DNA of 64,000 bases from Congeria kusceri. Taxonomy: Eukaryota; Mollusca; Bivalvia; Myida; Dreissenidae. Within the stretch, counting starts at the first letter, position 1. Each line of letters opens with the position of its first letter. The translations under genes and the position numbers were made by a program. Location of the stretch: positions 60,448,137 to 60,512,136 of the forward strand of contig CM051032.1 of the NCBI GenBank assembly GCA_027627225.1. Direction: 5' to 3'. The notes beneath the pieces are model-generated. The model was not told where the DNA came from. It did no database searches and saw only the letters and a program-made list of their open reading frames with translations. This document shows, piece by piece, positions 23,361 through 36,149 of this stretch.

Positions 23361-23590
23361 CGAACATTTCTATAACTGAATCAATCACTAGTTTATTTCA
23401 TTTGCAACAATCATTAATTCGATTGTTGATGATTGTGTGTTTTTTAAATACGTTTTATAGGGCCTAACAAAAAGTTACACGGTCAACATTTCCATAACTG
23501 AATCCATCATTGGTTCATTTCCTTTGCAATCATTAATTCGTGTGTGGCTGTTTAAAAATAACATTTTGTAACAAAAAGTAACAACGCCAC
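23361..23590 (+). repeat. Tandem duplication, about 120-bp period
   Basis: AACATTTCTATAACTGAATC, CAATCATTAATTCG and GTTTTTTAAATAC at 23365 onward recur as AACATTTCCATAACTGAATC, CAATCATTAATTCG and CTGTTTAAAAATA from 23485. Two diverged units. Confidence 0.7.
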
Positions 23591-24689
23591 AACATTTTAC
23601 AAACGAATAATAAGAAAAAAAGGGATACTCTAAAAGTTTTTTAATCTGCACCTGCCTTTCAAAGATGTAAATCTCACTGTCATAATTCATTCAAACTGCC
23701 CAAACAAATGAGCAAAACTCATTTCGGTGCATATTCTTGCGACAAATTAACGGTTAAATCTCGACAAGTCATTTATTGTATGACAATAAAATGTCAATTA
23801 AATATTTCGTACATTCATGGGAAGTAAAACAATAAAAGACGAAGGCGGGGTGCATATTTTTCTCAGCATGCCACCTTCTGAATATCGTGGTCAGCTGCAC
23901 ACAGATTGTTACTTTTATTAGCTATAATTGACCACGTGACCGGTCATAATTAGTATTTTTCCCGGAAACAGGCGTTATGACCAACGGATGCATGAATACA
24001 ATGGCTCATTCTCGGGACGGTTTTCGGTGATTTATAATGAAGAGATTCACAAAGTTGCGACAAGTGTACAAATCATTTTCGCTGCCGGGTTGTAAAAATA
24101 TATTAAGCTCAGAAATTTCAAGCTTAAGTTTACTATATAATTGTGCTTATTTTTACAATCTCTGATGTAATTTTATTTTAAGACAAATTTACGTTAATTT
24201 ATTGATATCAAAACAAATGTATTTTTATGGTTACGTGTTCATGCAATAATGATTAATTATTCAAGTATATGCATTTTATGTCGCCAATATTCCAATATAA
24301 TGCAATGATACATTAGCATAATAGTTATACACATGTAGTTGTGTGCGTCACTGATATTAAATCTTGCAATAATTAGAACGGTCTAAATTTAAACTATTCT
24401 AAATTGTCTTTTATTTGTTTTTGACAGCTACCAATTTGGTAGCCACAATTGACTTGTCGAACAAAAAAGTGCAATAGTTTATAACTGATAGCACACAAAA
24501 CCGCTATCAGTTATAAAAAATGATTAATTAAGTAAATGACCTTCTTTTTTTATAATGCAATTTTAAAGGGTGTCAGAAAAATCACGTAAAAAAGAGATGT
24601 ATTAATGTATTGTCTCCATTTTGTAATCAACACAAAAGCTGTTTTAAACGTTTTACCGCAAGCATTTAGTGCTCTGAAAGCTTGGAAAG

Positions 24690-24870
24690 CCTATAGGACA
24701 ATGTTAACCAAATTGGAATCACGGACAGAAGGCAGGTGCCTCGCCACACTAGCGTGCAGGGACTGATGACAAACGAGCGCATTAAAGCTACTGGACAAGC
24801 GCCCGTCGATGCGTTCAGTCATGCTCAAAATATAAATGACGGTCGGAGAATTTTATTAGATCCGCTGTAT
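24690..24870. promoter_or_regulatory. Small candidate conserved non-coding block
   Basis: A balanced-composition island (GGCAGGTGCCTCGCCACACT, GACAAGCGCCCGTCGATGCG) within very AT-rich DNA. No repeat match in the window and no ORF. Confidence 0.18.
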
Positions 24871-25499
24871 GATGGCAACTCTTAATGTAATTTTACATCA
24901 CACCACAATTACAAAAAAAACACTCAAAAATATATCTTGCTTATAGAAATTTTAATACATGTACAAAGAAGTCTAAAGTATGCAATACAAAAGTATCTTA
25001 TATTTTAATATTCACAAGCACTGCACACAATTCTTTAAAAAGAAAAACGGAATAAAAATATGTGCACATGAACACAATAATGAAGTATAGCACTTTATTA
25101 CCACTGTTTACATGTACAAGTAGTTTATTACCGAACCAAACATGTGCATTACAACATAATAATACTTTGGTTTTACGGAAAAGCATCGTCCTGCAATTAG
25201 TTCAATTTTTTTTAAATTACCAAAATAATTCTCATTAATATTTCAAGCAGCTTAACAATTAAACGGAAATACAATTGAATATAAACTCACGCGATGTTTA
25301 TGAAAAAAAGGTAGAACAAGAACTATTTTAAAGCCAAAGTAATTAGACCAATGCCGTCAAGACGCGGGCATATAAAAACTAGATTTTGGTGAAACTGGCA
25401 CCATTCTGGGTGCAATGCATAGTTGAACATATCTTTAGAAATGTATACTTTTTTACGAAATATATCTATATACAACTTCTAACTATAAAGAAACTATGA

Positions 25500-25817
25500 A
25501 TGTTGAAAATTCGCCAGTTTCTTTTCCATATCAGCCAGGTTTCTTTTCAGGTTCGCAGAAAGAAATGTGGGCACCAGGGGGTGTCACTTTCATCCAAGGT
25601 CACTGGTGGTCACTGCAGCTGTTGTGTTAACGGTACAGTCAGTGTGAAAGTCCGCCCTTGTGGCCCCGGTGGCAGATTCATTGTCCACTTAATAATCATT
25701 CACGGTCAAAATGCCAACGTAAACTTTCCTTTTTTGACTTCAAGTAGCGACGGACAATCGGCCATTGCAAAGATGATCGCCAGAATTGTGTTGTCTTTCT
25801 TCCTTCGTTGTTACTAA
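25500..25817 (+). other. 105-codon Cys/Gly-containing open frame, probably chance
   Basis: The frame includes KKCGHQGVSLSSK, GGHCSCCVNGT and VRPCGPGGRF, less AT-rich than its surroundings, and a pyrimidine-rich TTTCTTTTCAG lies just before GTTCGCAGAAAG (25553). That could make it an internal exon, but no domain is recognisable and no clear donor closes it. Confidence 0.15.
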
Positions 25818-26244
25818 ATATCCGGAATAACGATAATATTGGACATTCCATTGAATCGTTTGGACAAAAATTAAGTAAACATTCATCCTCTTTAAGTGGC
25901 TTTTGAAAACGCCGACATAATATTTGTTTTCTCGGTTTATTCCTACAAACTACACGCGACACCTGTCTTTTAAAGGGTCATTTCACTCAAAAGCGAGCGG
26001 CATTTTGTGGTGATTTGTTACAATGACAGTTGAACCGTATCCGATATCTGAAAATCTTAAATTTGTACTCGTTTTTAGAGATCGGTTTTTGTTTTTCTTA
26101 TGGTAATGATTAATCAAATAGTAACGAGAACGCTGATTATTTTCGATATGCTACTGAGCTAATTTGCATTTGAAACAACGAAGGAAACAAATCTAAAATT
26201 AATATGAAAGCATTTAGAGACTGTCTGTGATGTGGTGAAAACGT

Positions 26245-26330
26245 AGATTGATTGATTAAGGTCCCCAACGGGAGACGAACTCACACGGCGACTTGGTACC
26301 GGCCACTCGGCTTGTTTGTTTTACCCCCAA
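26245..26330 (-). mobile_element. tRNA-like SINE fragment
   Basis: Minus strand AAGCCGAGTGGCCGGTACCA resembles the A box of a Leu/Ser-type tRNA and GTGTGAGTTCGTCTCCCGTT the B box, with normal spacing. It ends GGGGACC without a matching 5' arm, so SINE-derived or a pseudogene. Confidence 0.5.
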
Positions 26331-26538
26331 ACTCTGTGATTATAATCCTTTCCATTCGCTGGTTATCGATTAGCGAGTGTCCGATCTCCTTTTTCAATGA
26401 CATATTTGTATTTTTTTTTATCACACATTTTTTAAATTGATGATTGATTTTGTTTCTGGTCACTTTAATGTATTTATCGAGGGAGTTAGAATGTTCTTTG
26501 TTTTATGCTGCTCTACATACAACAGTAAAAGAAATAAC

Positions 26539-26816
26539 CTGGGCCCGTATTCACAAACCCATTCTTAAGAATAAAGAACAGACTAAGACTCAAGAACAAC
26601 GAACAGACTTAGACTCAAGAAAATATACTTCTGCGTTTGCAAATATTCCTGGTCCCAATGTCGCGTATGTCATAACAAATCGTTCTAAATGAAGAATGCT
26701 GTAATTGGAGTCGATGGATACCAAGTGAGATTCAAATTTACAGCGCTCTTAGAACAAAACAGTTTATTTATTCAAAGTCTTAAGTGTAAGAATATGTTGG
26801 TAAATACGGGCCCTGG
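26539..26816. mobile_element. MITE with GGGCCCGTATTCAC termini
   Basis: Inverted termini CCTGGGCCCGTATTCACAAA and TTGGTAAATACGGGCCCTGG, followed inside by CATTCTTAAGAA and TTAAGTGTAAGAATATG in mirror positions. About 278 bp, with no coding capacity despite short open frames. I recognise this terminus as a common molluscan repeat, from memory. Confidence 0.8.
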
Positions 26817-26819
26817 AAA

Positions 26820-29230
26820 ACAAGTTGTAAAAGCCTCTTTTTCAATATATATACATATTTTAATTCAGGTTTAAATTATTGCTGATCTAAATATTAATGT
26901 TTACAATTGTATTTACCAAATTAGGCATGATATCTTATATTTCTATACATTAGTGGCGGTAGGCACGAATGTTACCCACATCATCCGAAAACTGGGCACA
27001 GAATTTCGTAATTTTTTTATATAGAAAATACACACACGCGATTTTGTTTCGGACGGTTTTGACTGCTAACGATCGTAATTATTAGCACTGGGTATCACCA
27101 GGGCGGATGAATAGGTGAATACTGTCTAGAACATGCGGCTTTAATTTAAACATTTAGGACTCTCAACATATAAATGATGATAAAGAATATGCTGCTGTTG
27201 AAACAGCAAGATTAACAACAATATTCATAAAAACAACGAACAACGACAACTACAATAATAATCTGGTGCATCTGGACAAATCAACTCTATTGTTTTATCA
27301 GGAAAATTAGGAAAGAATTAACAATGAAAAAAAAAGTTCCTCTGTCGCGGCTTTAACCTGCGACCGCCGGAACAAAAATATGTCACGCTAACTACTAGAA
27401 CAGATAAACCTGTCTTAACAGTATTTAATTGATGGACGTGTGTTACAAAATATCAACGAAAAAAAAAGTTATGTTGTATTAGTGTTATTCAATCGCTTCG
27501 CCTTACAAACACTTCATTTTTTCTATTTCAAATGACCATGATTTATTCAGGACAGATTATTTAAAACATGTTTCTGTGTCAGAAGTGTTATTTCTCTTCT
27601 TTATATTGTTTTAGAATCAGTGACAACAATATGGAAATTGCCAGTTTGCCAATATGTATAAAATATCTCTTTACTTGTCACTTACACATGTGCCGTTGAA
27701 ATATCGGATACTTCAATAATTTAAGAAATATAATCAATTAAAGGTATCAATTAGAAATGGAAACGGTTGACATTGAAACCTGCAAAACCCTTGTCGAGGC
27801 GGCGAGAGGTCAAGCTAGCGATAAGTACATCTAACGGTTCCATATTGCGCACAACAAATAGCAATTATAGAAACCAAAAAGGTGAAGCGGAGTCAAACAA
27901 ATACATTACAGGTAATAGTGGTGTATTGCAAATGAGCAATCAAAGGGTGTGTTCAATTAATACCGCGGTAACATATGGTTCAGCACACAATATCAACAAG
28001 ATATGGCTAATGTCTTCGGAAACGCTTTAATCAAATATCCTTTTTAACACTGAACATGTGATTTAGGAAAGGATTTTTATTAACAGAAAAAACGCTGAGT
28101 TAATTAAGTGCATTCTTTTTATTTTATTAATCCGTTAACAATGACCAGTCATATTTTATAGCTGTTTCGTTGGTTTAAATTGACAGTCTGTTGCAGTAGA
28201 AGCACCAACCTGAATGCATTTATGCATCATTTGCGATTATGTTAAGACCTCGCCACAAAACCCTTTTAGTGATTATGAGAGTTAATTGATTTGAAAATTC
28301 TTGAATACGGAAACGTGAAAAGGCTCAATTAAGACAAAAATACACAAGAAAGCGTGTGTGCGATTATTGTCAAACAAATGTTAAACCCGCAAGAAAAAAA
28401 CAGCAGCGAAAAACTGATAGTTTAATAGCTAACGTACACGATAACACGATAGAAGGAAGGAATTAATGTTTTGAATATCTATGCGTTATGAACACGTTTG
28501 CGTTAAAGAAACAGTATGGACGCAAATACAACCACTTATGAACCATGCAATGAACTGCATGATGCTGTGTGCAAAGCACATATAATACAGTAGGGACTCT
28601 GACATGGGTATAAACGAAACAACCATTACTTGAACCTTGGCATATTCGTGTCGCCTGAAATGGGCGATATATAGGGTTTGCTTTAGCGGCGTCCCGTTTT
28701 CTTTTCTTTGTGTAGACAATAACTTGAAGTTTATGTGCAACCATTATGAAACTTTAGGGAAATGTTAGTAGGCATGCAAGGAAGGTTGAGTTCGGTTTTC
28801 GGTATAATTGCTCTTATCGTTCTTGAGTTATGCCCCGTTAGGCGCCACATCCGACTAGCGGAGGTCCAGCTTAATTCTATAACATTTGTGAGTTGCGCAA
28901 GATACAAAACGTCTCTTTAACTATGTTGACTGGTTTTATTAAGTGTTTTTTTTACATCAACACAAGACCCTACAATAGTATTATATAATAATATAACATA
29001 CATTTATACCATTACAAATATTTATACGATGAAATTACGATTAAAACAGTTGAATAAACAAGTACATGAAATACGTAAACAATATAGTATTCAAAATGAG
29101 TTATTTTATTAAAATATACCTGTGACTCCTTACAACATCATGAATAGTATTTTTACAATTTCATTTAAATAAAATACAATAAACATAGTTTTACTTACAA
29201 GCATAGGCTGCTTACACTCCCAAATCTCTC
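26820..29230. other. No gene seen
   Basis: AT-rich intergenic sequence. A tRNA-like stretch on the minus strand at about 27345-27412 (CTAGTAGTTAGCGTGAC with GTCGCAGGTTAAAGCCGCGA) is too degraded to call a gene. Overlapping minus frames at 28463-28744 lack motifs. Confidence 0.4.
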
Positions 29231-30215
29231 TTGCCAATTCAGTGATGCATGCGTGTTCCAGTTACTGGAGGTTCTGGTTAGTTGCTGTAACAAAATGTTA
29301 TTTTCAGAATTTGTGAAAACATGCATTTGTCCCATTTACAGCCAAAAGAAAGAATCAACGAAATTCGTAAAGAGATCTCGATAGACGTAAAATCCAATCG
29401 ACAAATTCAATCGAATAAACCTTCGCAACTGACTTAAACAACATTGCAACATGGAAATGAATCAATAAAGAATCAAAACAATTAACTTAAAACCGTCTAC
29501 TTACTTGATGACAATTATATTTTCAAGATTCAATTAGATTTAATAACGTTCTGAAGCTATTATGTTGCAAACAGCAGGGAAAAACGGAAGCGGAAGTGAC
29601 ATGATCAACTATAAAAGTCAATCTGACTACCAAAAACCACAATACTTATCGAAAAGCTGCCATATGCGAAAAGACTCAACGTTTACGGGGGTAACACACT
29701 CCCCATCCTCGAGAAAAGTCGTCCCTACTTAAACCTGAGACAATATCAAAACAACTCAACACACTTGAGCAGTAACAGAGACCAAAACTTTCTCTGAAGC
29801 AATACCCAAGGCAAACCCAGTAATAAAAACACACAAAGAACAATAATCCCCTGACAGAACCTTGACGATAACTTAAAGGTACCATGGATACACTCTAGTA
29901 GAATAAAATTGTAGTAAATATAAACATGTACATCTGCATCAAATGAAAATGAAATAAATTTATACATTATTTTTCACTAGATACCGATCTTGAAAGAATC
30001 AAATTATGTACAAATCAATGTATGTCCCTTTAATCAAAATACTGAAGTCTTATAATGTCCCTTTAATTAAAATAATAATTGACAGTGTCCCTTTACTACA
30101 ACAACATACACACCAGCTGTATCCCTTTAAGTATACAAGTGTGGTGCCCTTTAACTTATCATTCAAAACAAAAGGATGCACATTTAATTGAAACAATGTA
30201 GTTTACCTTAGGAGA

Positions 30216-30655
30216 GAGTTTTTTTTATTTCTTGGATCTCAGATCCGCCGACCCGATTTTTTCTTATAAGCCCCCCCCCCCCCCCCCCCCCCCAAAAAAA
30301 AATAATTCTAGAATGTACCCGATATCGTAAAAATGACTTTGTGAAAGGGTTTCAACCTGTTAAACGGAATGCAAAAAAACAACGCTGAAGAAATGACCAA
30401 ATTGTATGTAACATGCATTGCGACTGTATATCGCTGAATGATTCATATGATCTGCTCTCTTTTATTTTATACATCATGCAACTCTTTAAGTCAGAAGAAA
30501 TTACTCAGTAAAAACAAATTAAGATCTGAGAATTTATAATTTTATATCAATATTATAATAAAAAAAAAATATTGGTGTACATTGATTTATTAATAAGATA
30601 TGTTCAGTTAGTTTTCACTTTATTAAACATGCTGTCACTAGCGGATCAAGGTGAT
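30216..30655 (-). repeat. Inverted repeat pair, copy A
   Basis: About 430 bp that recurs as its reverse complement at 33945-34385. Shared blocks include TCTTGGATCTCAGATCCGCC, AATGTACCCGATATCGT, CGGAATGCAAAAAAACAACG, TACATCATGCAACTCTTTAA and TTATTAAACATGCTGTCACT. It carries a 23-C run (30271-30293) absent from the other copy. Confidence 0.82.
30271..30293 (+). repeat. Poly-C run (23 bp)
   Basis: Uninterrupted C homopolymer followed by poly-A; length is unreliable in most sequencing. Confidence 0.95.
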
Positions 30656-31133
30656 GCAATTCAGTGATGCATGTGTGTTCCAATAACTGGAGGTAACAAT
30701 TCAAAATGTCGTAAACACACACTTATTTATAGTCTGTCATTATAGGTCTAATTTGTATGCAATGTATGATATTAAGATAACATCCTTTTAATTTTAGATT
30801 TAAAGTCTTAATTTAAAACATAAAGTCATATAAAACGGTGCAGATGTCATAGTACATTATTAAGTATGCGATGTAAAATTACATGTGAACACAAACATGA
30901 AATCATTAAATAAAATAAACATTGACGTATATTTGGAAATCTTTAATACAAAAGAACGAAAAAACAACAGAACATACAAACTGCACATAGTGTGAGCGAA
31001 TTGTTCATGCATGTAAGTGATTAATACTAATAATTCAAGCAATAATTCTTTTTCTGCAAAAAAATGGCACAATCTTAGGAATAGCGATCACGATTATAAT
31101 GCATGATTGTTACTGTTTACGATTTTTCTTATT

Positions 31134-31800
31134 ATGCCCCCCCCCCCCCCCCCTTCGAAGAAGTGGGGGTATCTTGCTTTGCACCTGTCCGTCGGTCTGT
31201 CGGTCGGTCTGTCCGTAGACCATTTCGTTTACGCACGATATCTAGAGAACGCTTTTACCGATCATGAAAGTTGGTATGCTGGTTACTTGGGGGGAAAGGA
31301 AGACGCCTAGGTCAACAGGTCAAAGGTCAAGGTCACCGTTGCTAAAAATAGAAAAGAGGTTTCCGCTCAATAACTTGAGAACGCATCGAGATATTTTAAT
31401 GAAACTTTATACATAGATACCTTATATCGAGACCTCGCTTGGAATTGCTTATGGGGTGGGTAGGGTCAAGGTCACCGTAACTGAAAATAGAAAAACGGTT
31501 TCCGCTCAATAACTTGAGAACGCATAGAGATATTTTAATGAAACTTCATATATAGATACCTTATATTGAGACCTCTCTTGGGATTTCATATGGGGTGGGT
31601 GGGGTCAAGGTCACCATTACTAAAAATATAAAAACGGTTTCCGCACAATAACTTGAGAACGCATCGAGATATTTTAATGAAACTTCATACATAGATACCA
31701 TATATCGAGACCTCGCTTTGGATTGCATATTAAAAACATTTCTTAACAATTGCACATATTCACAACTTTGCTGCAAGTTGGGGGGGGGGGGGGGGGGCAT
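31134..31800. mobile_element. Poly-C/poly-G bounded element with 139-bp tandem units
   Basis: Begins ATG plus 17 C then TTCGAAGAAG, ends CAAGTT plus 18 G then CAT, so the termini are inverted repeats (ATGCCCC and GGGGCAT). Inside, GGTCACCGT or its variant starts at 31331, 31470 and 31609, exactly 139 bp apart, each unit holding TTTCCGCTCAATAACTTGAG and GAGATATTTTAATGAAACTT. No coding capacity. This resembles a widespread bivalve repeat with ATGCCCCC ends. Confidence 0.8.
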
Positions 31801-32350
31801 ACATGTTTTACAAACATCTCTTGTTAATGGTATGGTATGTATGGTTTATTTGTATGATCAACAATAAATGCTTTTGGCAAAAGAAAATCATCATGTAAAT
31901 ACATAAGCAAGGTGAGACGAAGATCGACACTATAGGTAAGTATTTTAATGCATAAAATTCAAATATATATAGCATGAAAATATAACCTGCAACAAATCTA
32001 AATAATTTAAAGCATTTGTCACTACTAAGAAGCAACAGAAAAGTCAACGATGTCTTTTAGTTGTAACATCGCAAATAATTTTTTTTAAATTAATTTACGA
32101 AAGCGTTTTATAGATCTTGAAGGCAATAAGTTGGCGAAATTATTCAAGTTATTAAATTACAGTTTTATGTCGTATTTAGACCTCAGATCTCTAGATTTAG
32201 GACAAATACATAGAAACTAAAATGCAGATTCCATCATTCCAGTATTACAAACTGTACTCTGACGATCATTGATATTTATATTGTGTAAGGCCAGAGTTTT
32301 TTTATTTCTTGGTTCTTGGATATTTTTTAAAAAGTGTCCGGTTGGAGGAC

Positions 32351-32420
32351 GAAAAAACAACAACAACAAAAACAACAACAAAAAACACCAAAAAAAACAA
32401 CAACAATAAAACAACAACAC
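32351..32420 (+). repeat. (CAA)n-rich microsatellite
   Basis: Imperfect CAACAACAA runs mixed with poly-A. Confidence 0.9.
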
Positions 32421-32680
32421 AGAAGTGAGTAAATTAATGACAAGAATGTCACAAATGGAAATGGGCACTGATGTTAAAATCTGTATGCATTATTATTTTT
32501 AAAACATCATATTACACAACATTACCTTGCTCACTGCATGATAAACATGAAATTAATACCAATAATAGTAAAATTAAAATGCAGTCTTTATCATATAAAA
32601 ACTACTGTTAAAATATGCTTACACTTCAACACAGTACGTCAGATATCGCTGAGCAGTGGCCATATCATATGTATTACAGC

Positions 32681-33962
32681 CAGGGGCGGATCCAGGATTT
32701 ATGGCTGGGGGGGGGGGGGCGTAAACATTTCATCGTGCAGTTATAACTCCTTTATGTTGATCCGTATCAAATATATATACTAATTGTTTGCACATCCTCC
32801 CCCTCCTCCTCCTCCTCCTCATCATAATCATCATCATTATCATAATCATCATCATCATCATCACCATCACCATCATCATCATCATCATCAACAAATGCAC
32901 TTTGTTGTACAGAATACATTAATACTTCACCGCATTATGTTCGAAAGACATGTTAATTTATCTGTATGTCATGCACCTGTTTTGGAAATAAACTGCCCTT
33001 ATTTGATGTGCCTGTCCACTAAATGTTATATATCAGGAACATCTTTAACATGTAAAATCCGTAGCTGACTACATTCAAACGCACGCATCAAGAATTATAT
33101 GTATTATTCATTTACCGAAATGTAATGATCTCTTTTCGAAGCGAATGTCATTAAATAACTCGCACGTTCACAGTCATGCCCATTTTGTCTTCAAATGTGT
33201 TGTGCACAGTGAGTGTTTTTTTTCGTGGAAACGAAGTAACGGACTAACAGACGTACACGTTTTACTCGAAATATTGTGAAAGATACTCGTATTATTGCGT
33301 TGTGAACTAATAAGGCAAGTGATGCCGACTTTGTGTCAATGTCGCTGACATATGGTGCCAGGAAAAATATGAAATCGCCAGGAATTGGAGCCAAAGTTGT
33401 AGACACACCTCTACTTTATCACGTTATATCTTTCTTAAGAATTCAGAAAACAATACGAGATATGGTGTGATGGCTGAGAGAACATTGAACAAAATGTTTT
33501 TAGAATTTTATCGAGACAAAATTGTTTAAACTCGAAAGTAGTCATTGATTTGACTTGAATTTCGGCTTTAAATCATATTCATTCGAAAAGTATAAATGTC
33601 TTTTATGTGGTATCCCGTGCCAATTGTGTATTGCATCTGACAGCTTTATATTATATATGAATTTATAAAATTAAACAATATCGTCTAAAAATAAAGGTAT
33701 ATATACCCACTTTCTTTAGAGTATAGTTTTTACGGTATTTTGGCGTCAGTACTACAATTTTGTGTATATAAGAAATCTTGGGGAGCAGGCTATATGTCGG
33801 ATGTGTTGTACTGCAATTAATGTGTATATTTGGCAAAAGTGAGCGAGCGAAAAAAAAAGCAGAATTTATCCAGTCTTGACCGTTTTATATATGCCCATAT
33901 ATGAATTGTCCGGAGGTTTTAGGGGGGGGGGCCGGATGCGCACCCCCCTTGATCCGCCATTG
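32681..33962. mobile_element. Possible DNA element with CAGGGGCGGATCC termini
   Basis: Left end CAGGGGCGGATCCAGGATTT plus a G-run, right end a G-run then CACCCCCCTTGATCCGCCATTG. The inverted termini share GGCGGATC(C/A)AGG. ACAGC stands just outside both ends (32675 region and 33963), a possible target duplication. CAGNGGCGGATCC-type termini occur on hAT-like elements in many animals (from memory). No transposase seen inside. Confidence 0.45.
32793..32892 (+). repeat. (CCT)n and (ATC)n microsatellite
   Basis: CTCCTCCTC run followed by about 70 bp of ATC/ATA triplets. The poly-proline and poly-histidine translation is an artefact. Confidence 0.95.
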
Positions 33963-34385
33963 ACAGCATGTTTAATAAAGTGAAAACTAACTGAATATAT
34001 CTTATTAATGATTCACTATACACCAATAATTTTTTTGGAATATAATAGTGATATAAAATTATAAAAGTGTGATTAATACGATGATTCTAAGATCTTAATT
34101 TGTTTTTACTGAGTATTTTCTTCTGACTTTAAGAGTTGCATGATGTATAAAATAACAGAGAGCAGATCATGTGAATCATTTAGCGATATACAGTCACAAT
34201 GCATGTTACATAAAATTTAGTCATTTCTTCAGCGTTGTTTTTTGCATTCCGTTTAAAAGGTTGAAACCCTTTTACAAAGTCATTTCGACGATATCGGATA
34301 CATTCTACAAATTTTGTGTGTGGCTTTTTTGAAAAAATCGGGTAGGCGGATCCGAGATCCAAGAAATCATAAAAATCTCGCCTAA
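33945..34385 (+). repeat. Inverted repeat pair, copy B
   Basis: Reverse complement of 30216-30655, from CTTGATCCGCCATTGACAGC to GGCGGATCCGAGATCCAAGA, lacking the long C run. The two copies are about 3.3 kb apart and could pair as a large hairpin or promote inversion. Confidence 0.82.
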
Positions 34386-34699
34386 TCTTCCTCTTTAAAT
34401 TTCTAAATGATGTGAACACAGTCGAAATCTACACAACGCTCTTTTATTGTTTTCATTATCAATACAATTAAAACAGCTTTGAAACTAAATTCCTTAATCA
34501 GTGTAATAACTTGTGTATTATTTTAAGCTTACTCTGATACTGTATACACTCATATTAAGTTTGAATGTATACATCGCGGACTCTTTGTTTCAACATATAC
34601 ATATAATCAATATTATGATATTGGCACAGCCACAAATTACTGAAACCAAACATATTAAGTATAGTTCTAACATTCTTTGACCAAAACATTTACTATCAC

Positions 34700-35880
34700 T
34701 ATTGATACAAGCTTCATCATGAGTTTAATTATTTGGTATACTTATTGATCAAATTGTTCTGTGATTTCATGACCTTGCATCAATAGTTCATGTATCTTTC
34801 TTTGCATTTGAAAGAAAATGGGAAACGACCTAGTTCACCTAATACAGCAGCATTACTTTTGATGTTTGTTGACGAAACCCCATTGTGTATCTACAAAATT
34901 TACCTAATGAAGATCATATAAGCCCCAGACGTTGCAGCCATATGTGATTATAGGTGCTACCATTGAATCAAAAGTTAAACATATTAACCTTGATTAATAA
35001 TGAAATTAGATAGAGTCTGTTCATTTAATGCCTCAACTGCACGTTTCGATGAACCGCCGTAGAAAAAAATTAACAGCTAAATATGTGAAAAATATGTGAA
35101 AAAGTCCAATGTCTCAATACTTTCACATTTGAACATTTCTATTTTTATACTTATAAAATAAAGACCTTCAGTTTCCCAACATTTTCCCAACATTTATTTT
35201 GAGACACCATTTTCTAGAGCATTCATTAATACAATTTACCGGTAGTTGGATTTGGAGACTACGAAGATCAGTTGAAAAAATTGCAATGTCGTCAGAAAGC
35301 ATCAACATAAAACAGATAATACATCGATATCATTACTTGTTTTTTTTTCGAAACTCAAACATTCAATAATATCATTTATAAACAAAAAAGAATAGGTGAC
35401 CGTGGTTGGCCTTGCTTGACTCTTAAATGTTTCATACGAATTCAGAATAAGACATTTTATTGGTACTCTTTACACATGCGTTCAAATTACTATTTATGGA
35501 CTTCAACATATTAAGCATTGTACTAATGCCTGATTGTACTAATGACTAAGTTTAATCCGTAAGTCATCATGAATAACAGTATCAACGACTTTTTTATATT
35601 CGACAAAAGTACAGTGCATTTTTAAATTGTTGCTCTAAACACCTCTTGAATGATACTATGGAGACTATATAAGTAAATATGCAATCAGACGTACTACTTT
35701 TATGTATAAAACCAAATTATTGAAAGCATATGCATTTTCGCACCTACTATTAAAACGGTCCCGATGACTAAAAAATAATTAAATATTTACAATAGTAATC
35801 CCCTAGTCATTTGATGGATTAGATTTATCCCCCTTTTTGAACAATGGAATAATGAGCATTTAGTCCATGACTCAATATAA
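34700..35880 (-). mobile_element. Degraded non-LTR retrotransposon (LINE) reverse transcriptase
   Basis: Conceptual minus-strand translation, with frameshifts and stops, gives reverse-transcriptase landmarks in the right order: ALIIPLFKKGDKSNPSN near 35850-35800, FVEYKKVVDTVIHDDLRIKL near 35620, VKQGQPRSPILFF..FINDII near 35415-35350, LMLSDDIAIFSTDLRSLQ (the catalytic DD block) near 35310-35250, then APIITYGCNVWGLYDLH near 34965-34910 and LGELGRFPFSFKCKERYMNY near 34850-34790. All are typical of LINE ORF2. Decayed and non-functional. Confidence 0.8.
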
Positions 35881-36054
35881 AAGCTATTGTCAAATAAATA
35901 ATAAAATACTTTTTATTAATAAAAGGTACGGTGCAATAAATTATTTCCAATCAATAAAACTACTTCACGACATCCCCTTCCATTAATTACTTTCGTTCTT
36001 TTTCAGTTTGTAATAGTTTATATTGCTATATATGTGTGGTATATAATCATATGT

Positions 36055-36066
36055 TACACACAAACA

Positions 36067-36128
<62 letters not shown>

Positions 36129-36147
36129 CACACACACACACACACAA
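36055..36147 (+). repeat. (CGCA)n/(CA)n microsatellite
   Basis: Tandem ACGC units followed by CA dinucleotides; open frames over it (HTHTHT, VCVCVC) are artefacts. Confidence 0.95.
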
Positions 36148-36149
36148 TA

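Larger units (their letters stand above)
29235..30697 (+). repeat. Pair of about 40-bp direct repeats flanking 1.4 kb
   Basis: CAATTCAGTGATGCATGCGT with GTTCCAGTTACTGGAGGT near 29236-29274 recurs as CAATTCAGTGATGCATGTGT with GTTCCAATAACTGGAGGT near 30657-30696. The segment between contains poly-C and copy A of the inverted pair. It may mark a duplication or insertion boundary. Confidence 0.6.

Noticed and set aside
25500..25817. Cys-containing 105-codon exon candidate
   Set aside because: Kept only as a low-confidence note: no domain, no donor and no partner exons.
32784..33068. Poly-Pro/poly-His protein
   Set aside because: Reading frame over CCT and ATC microsatellites.
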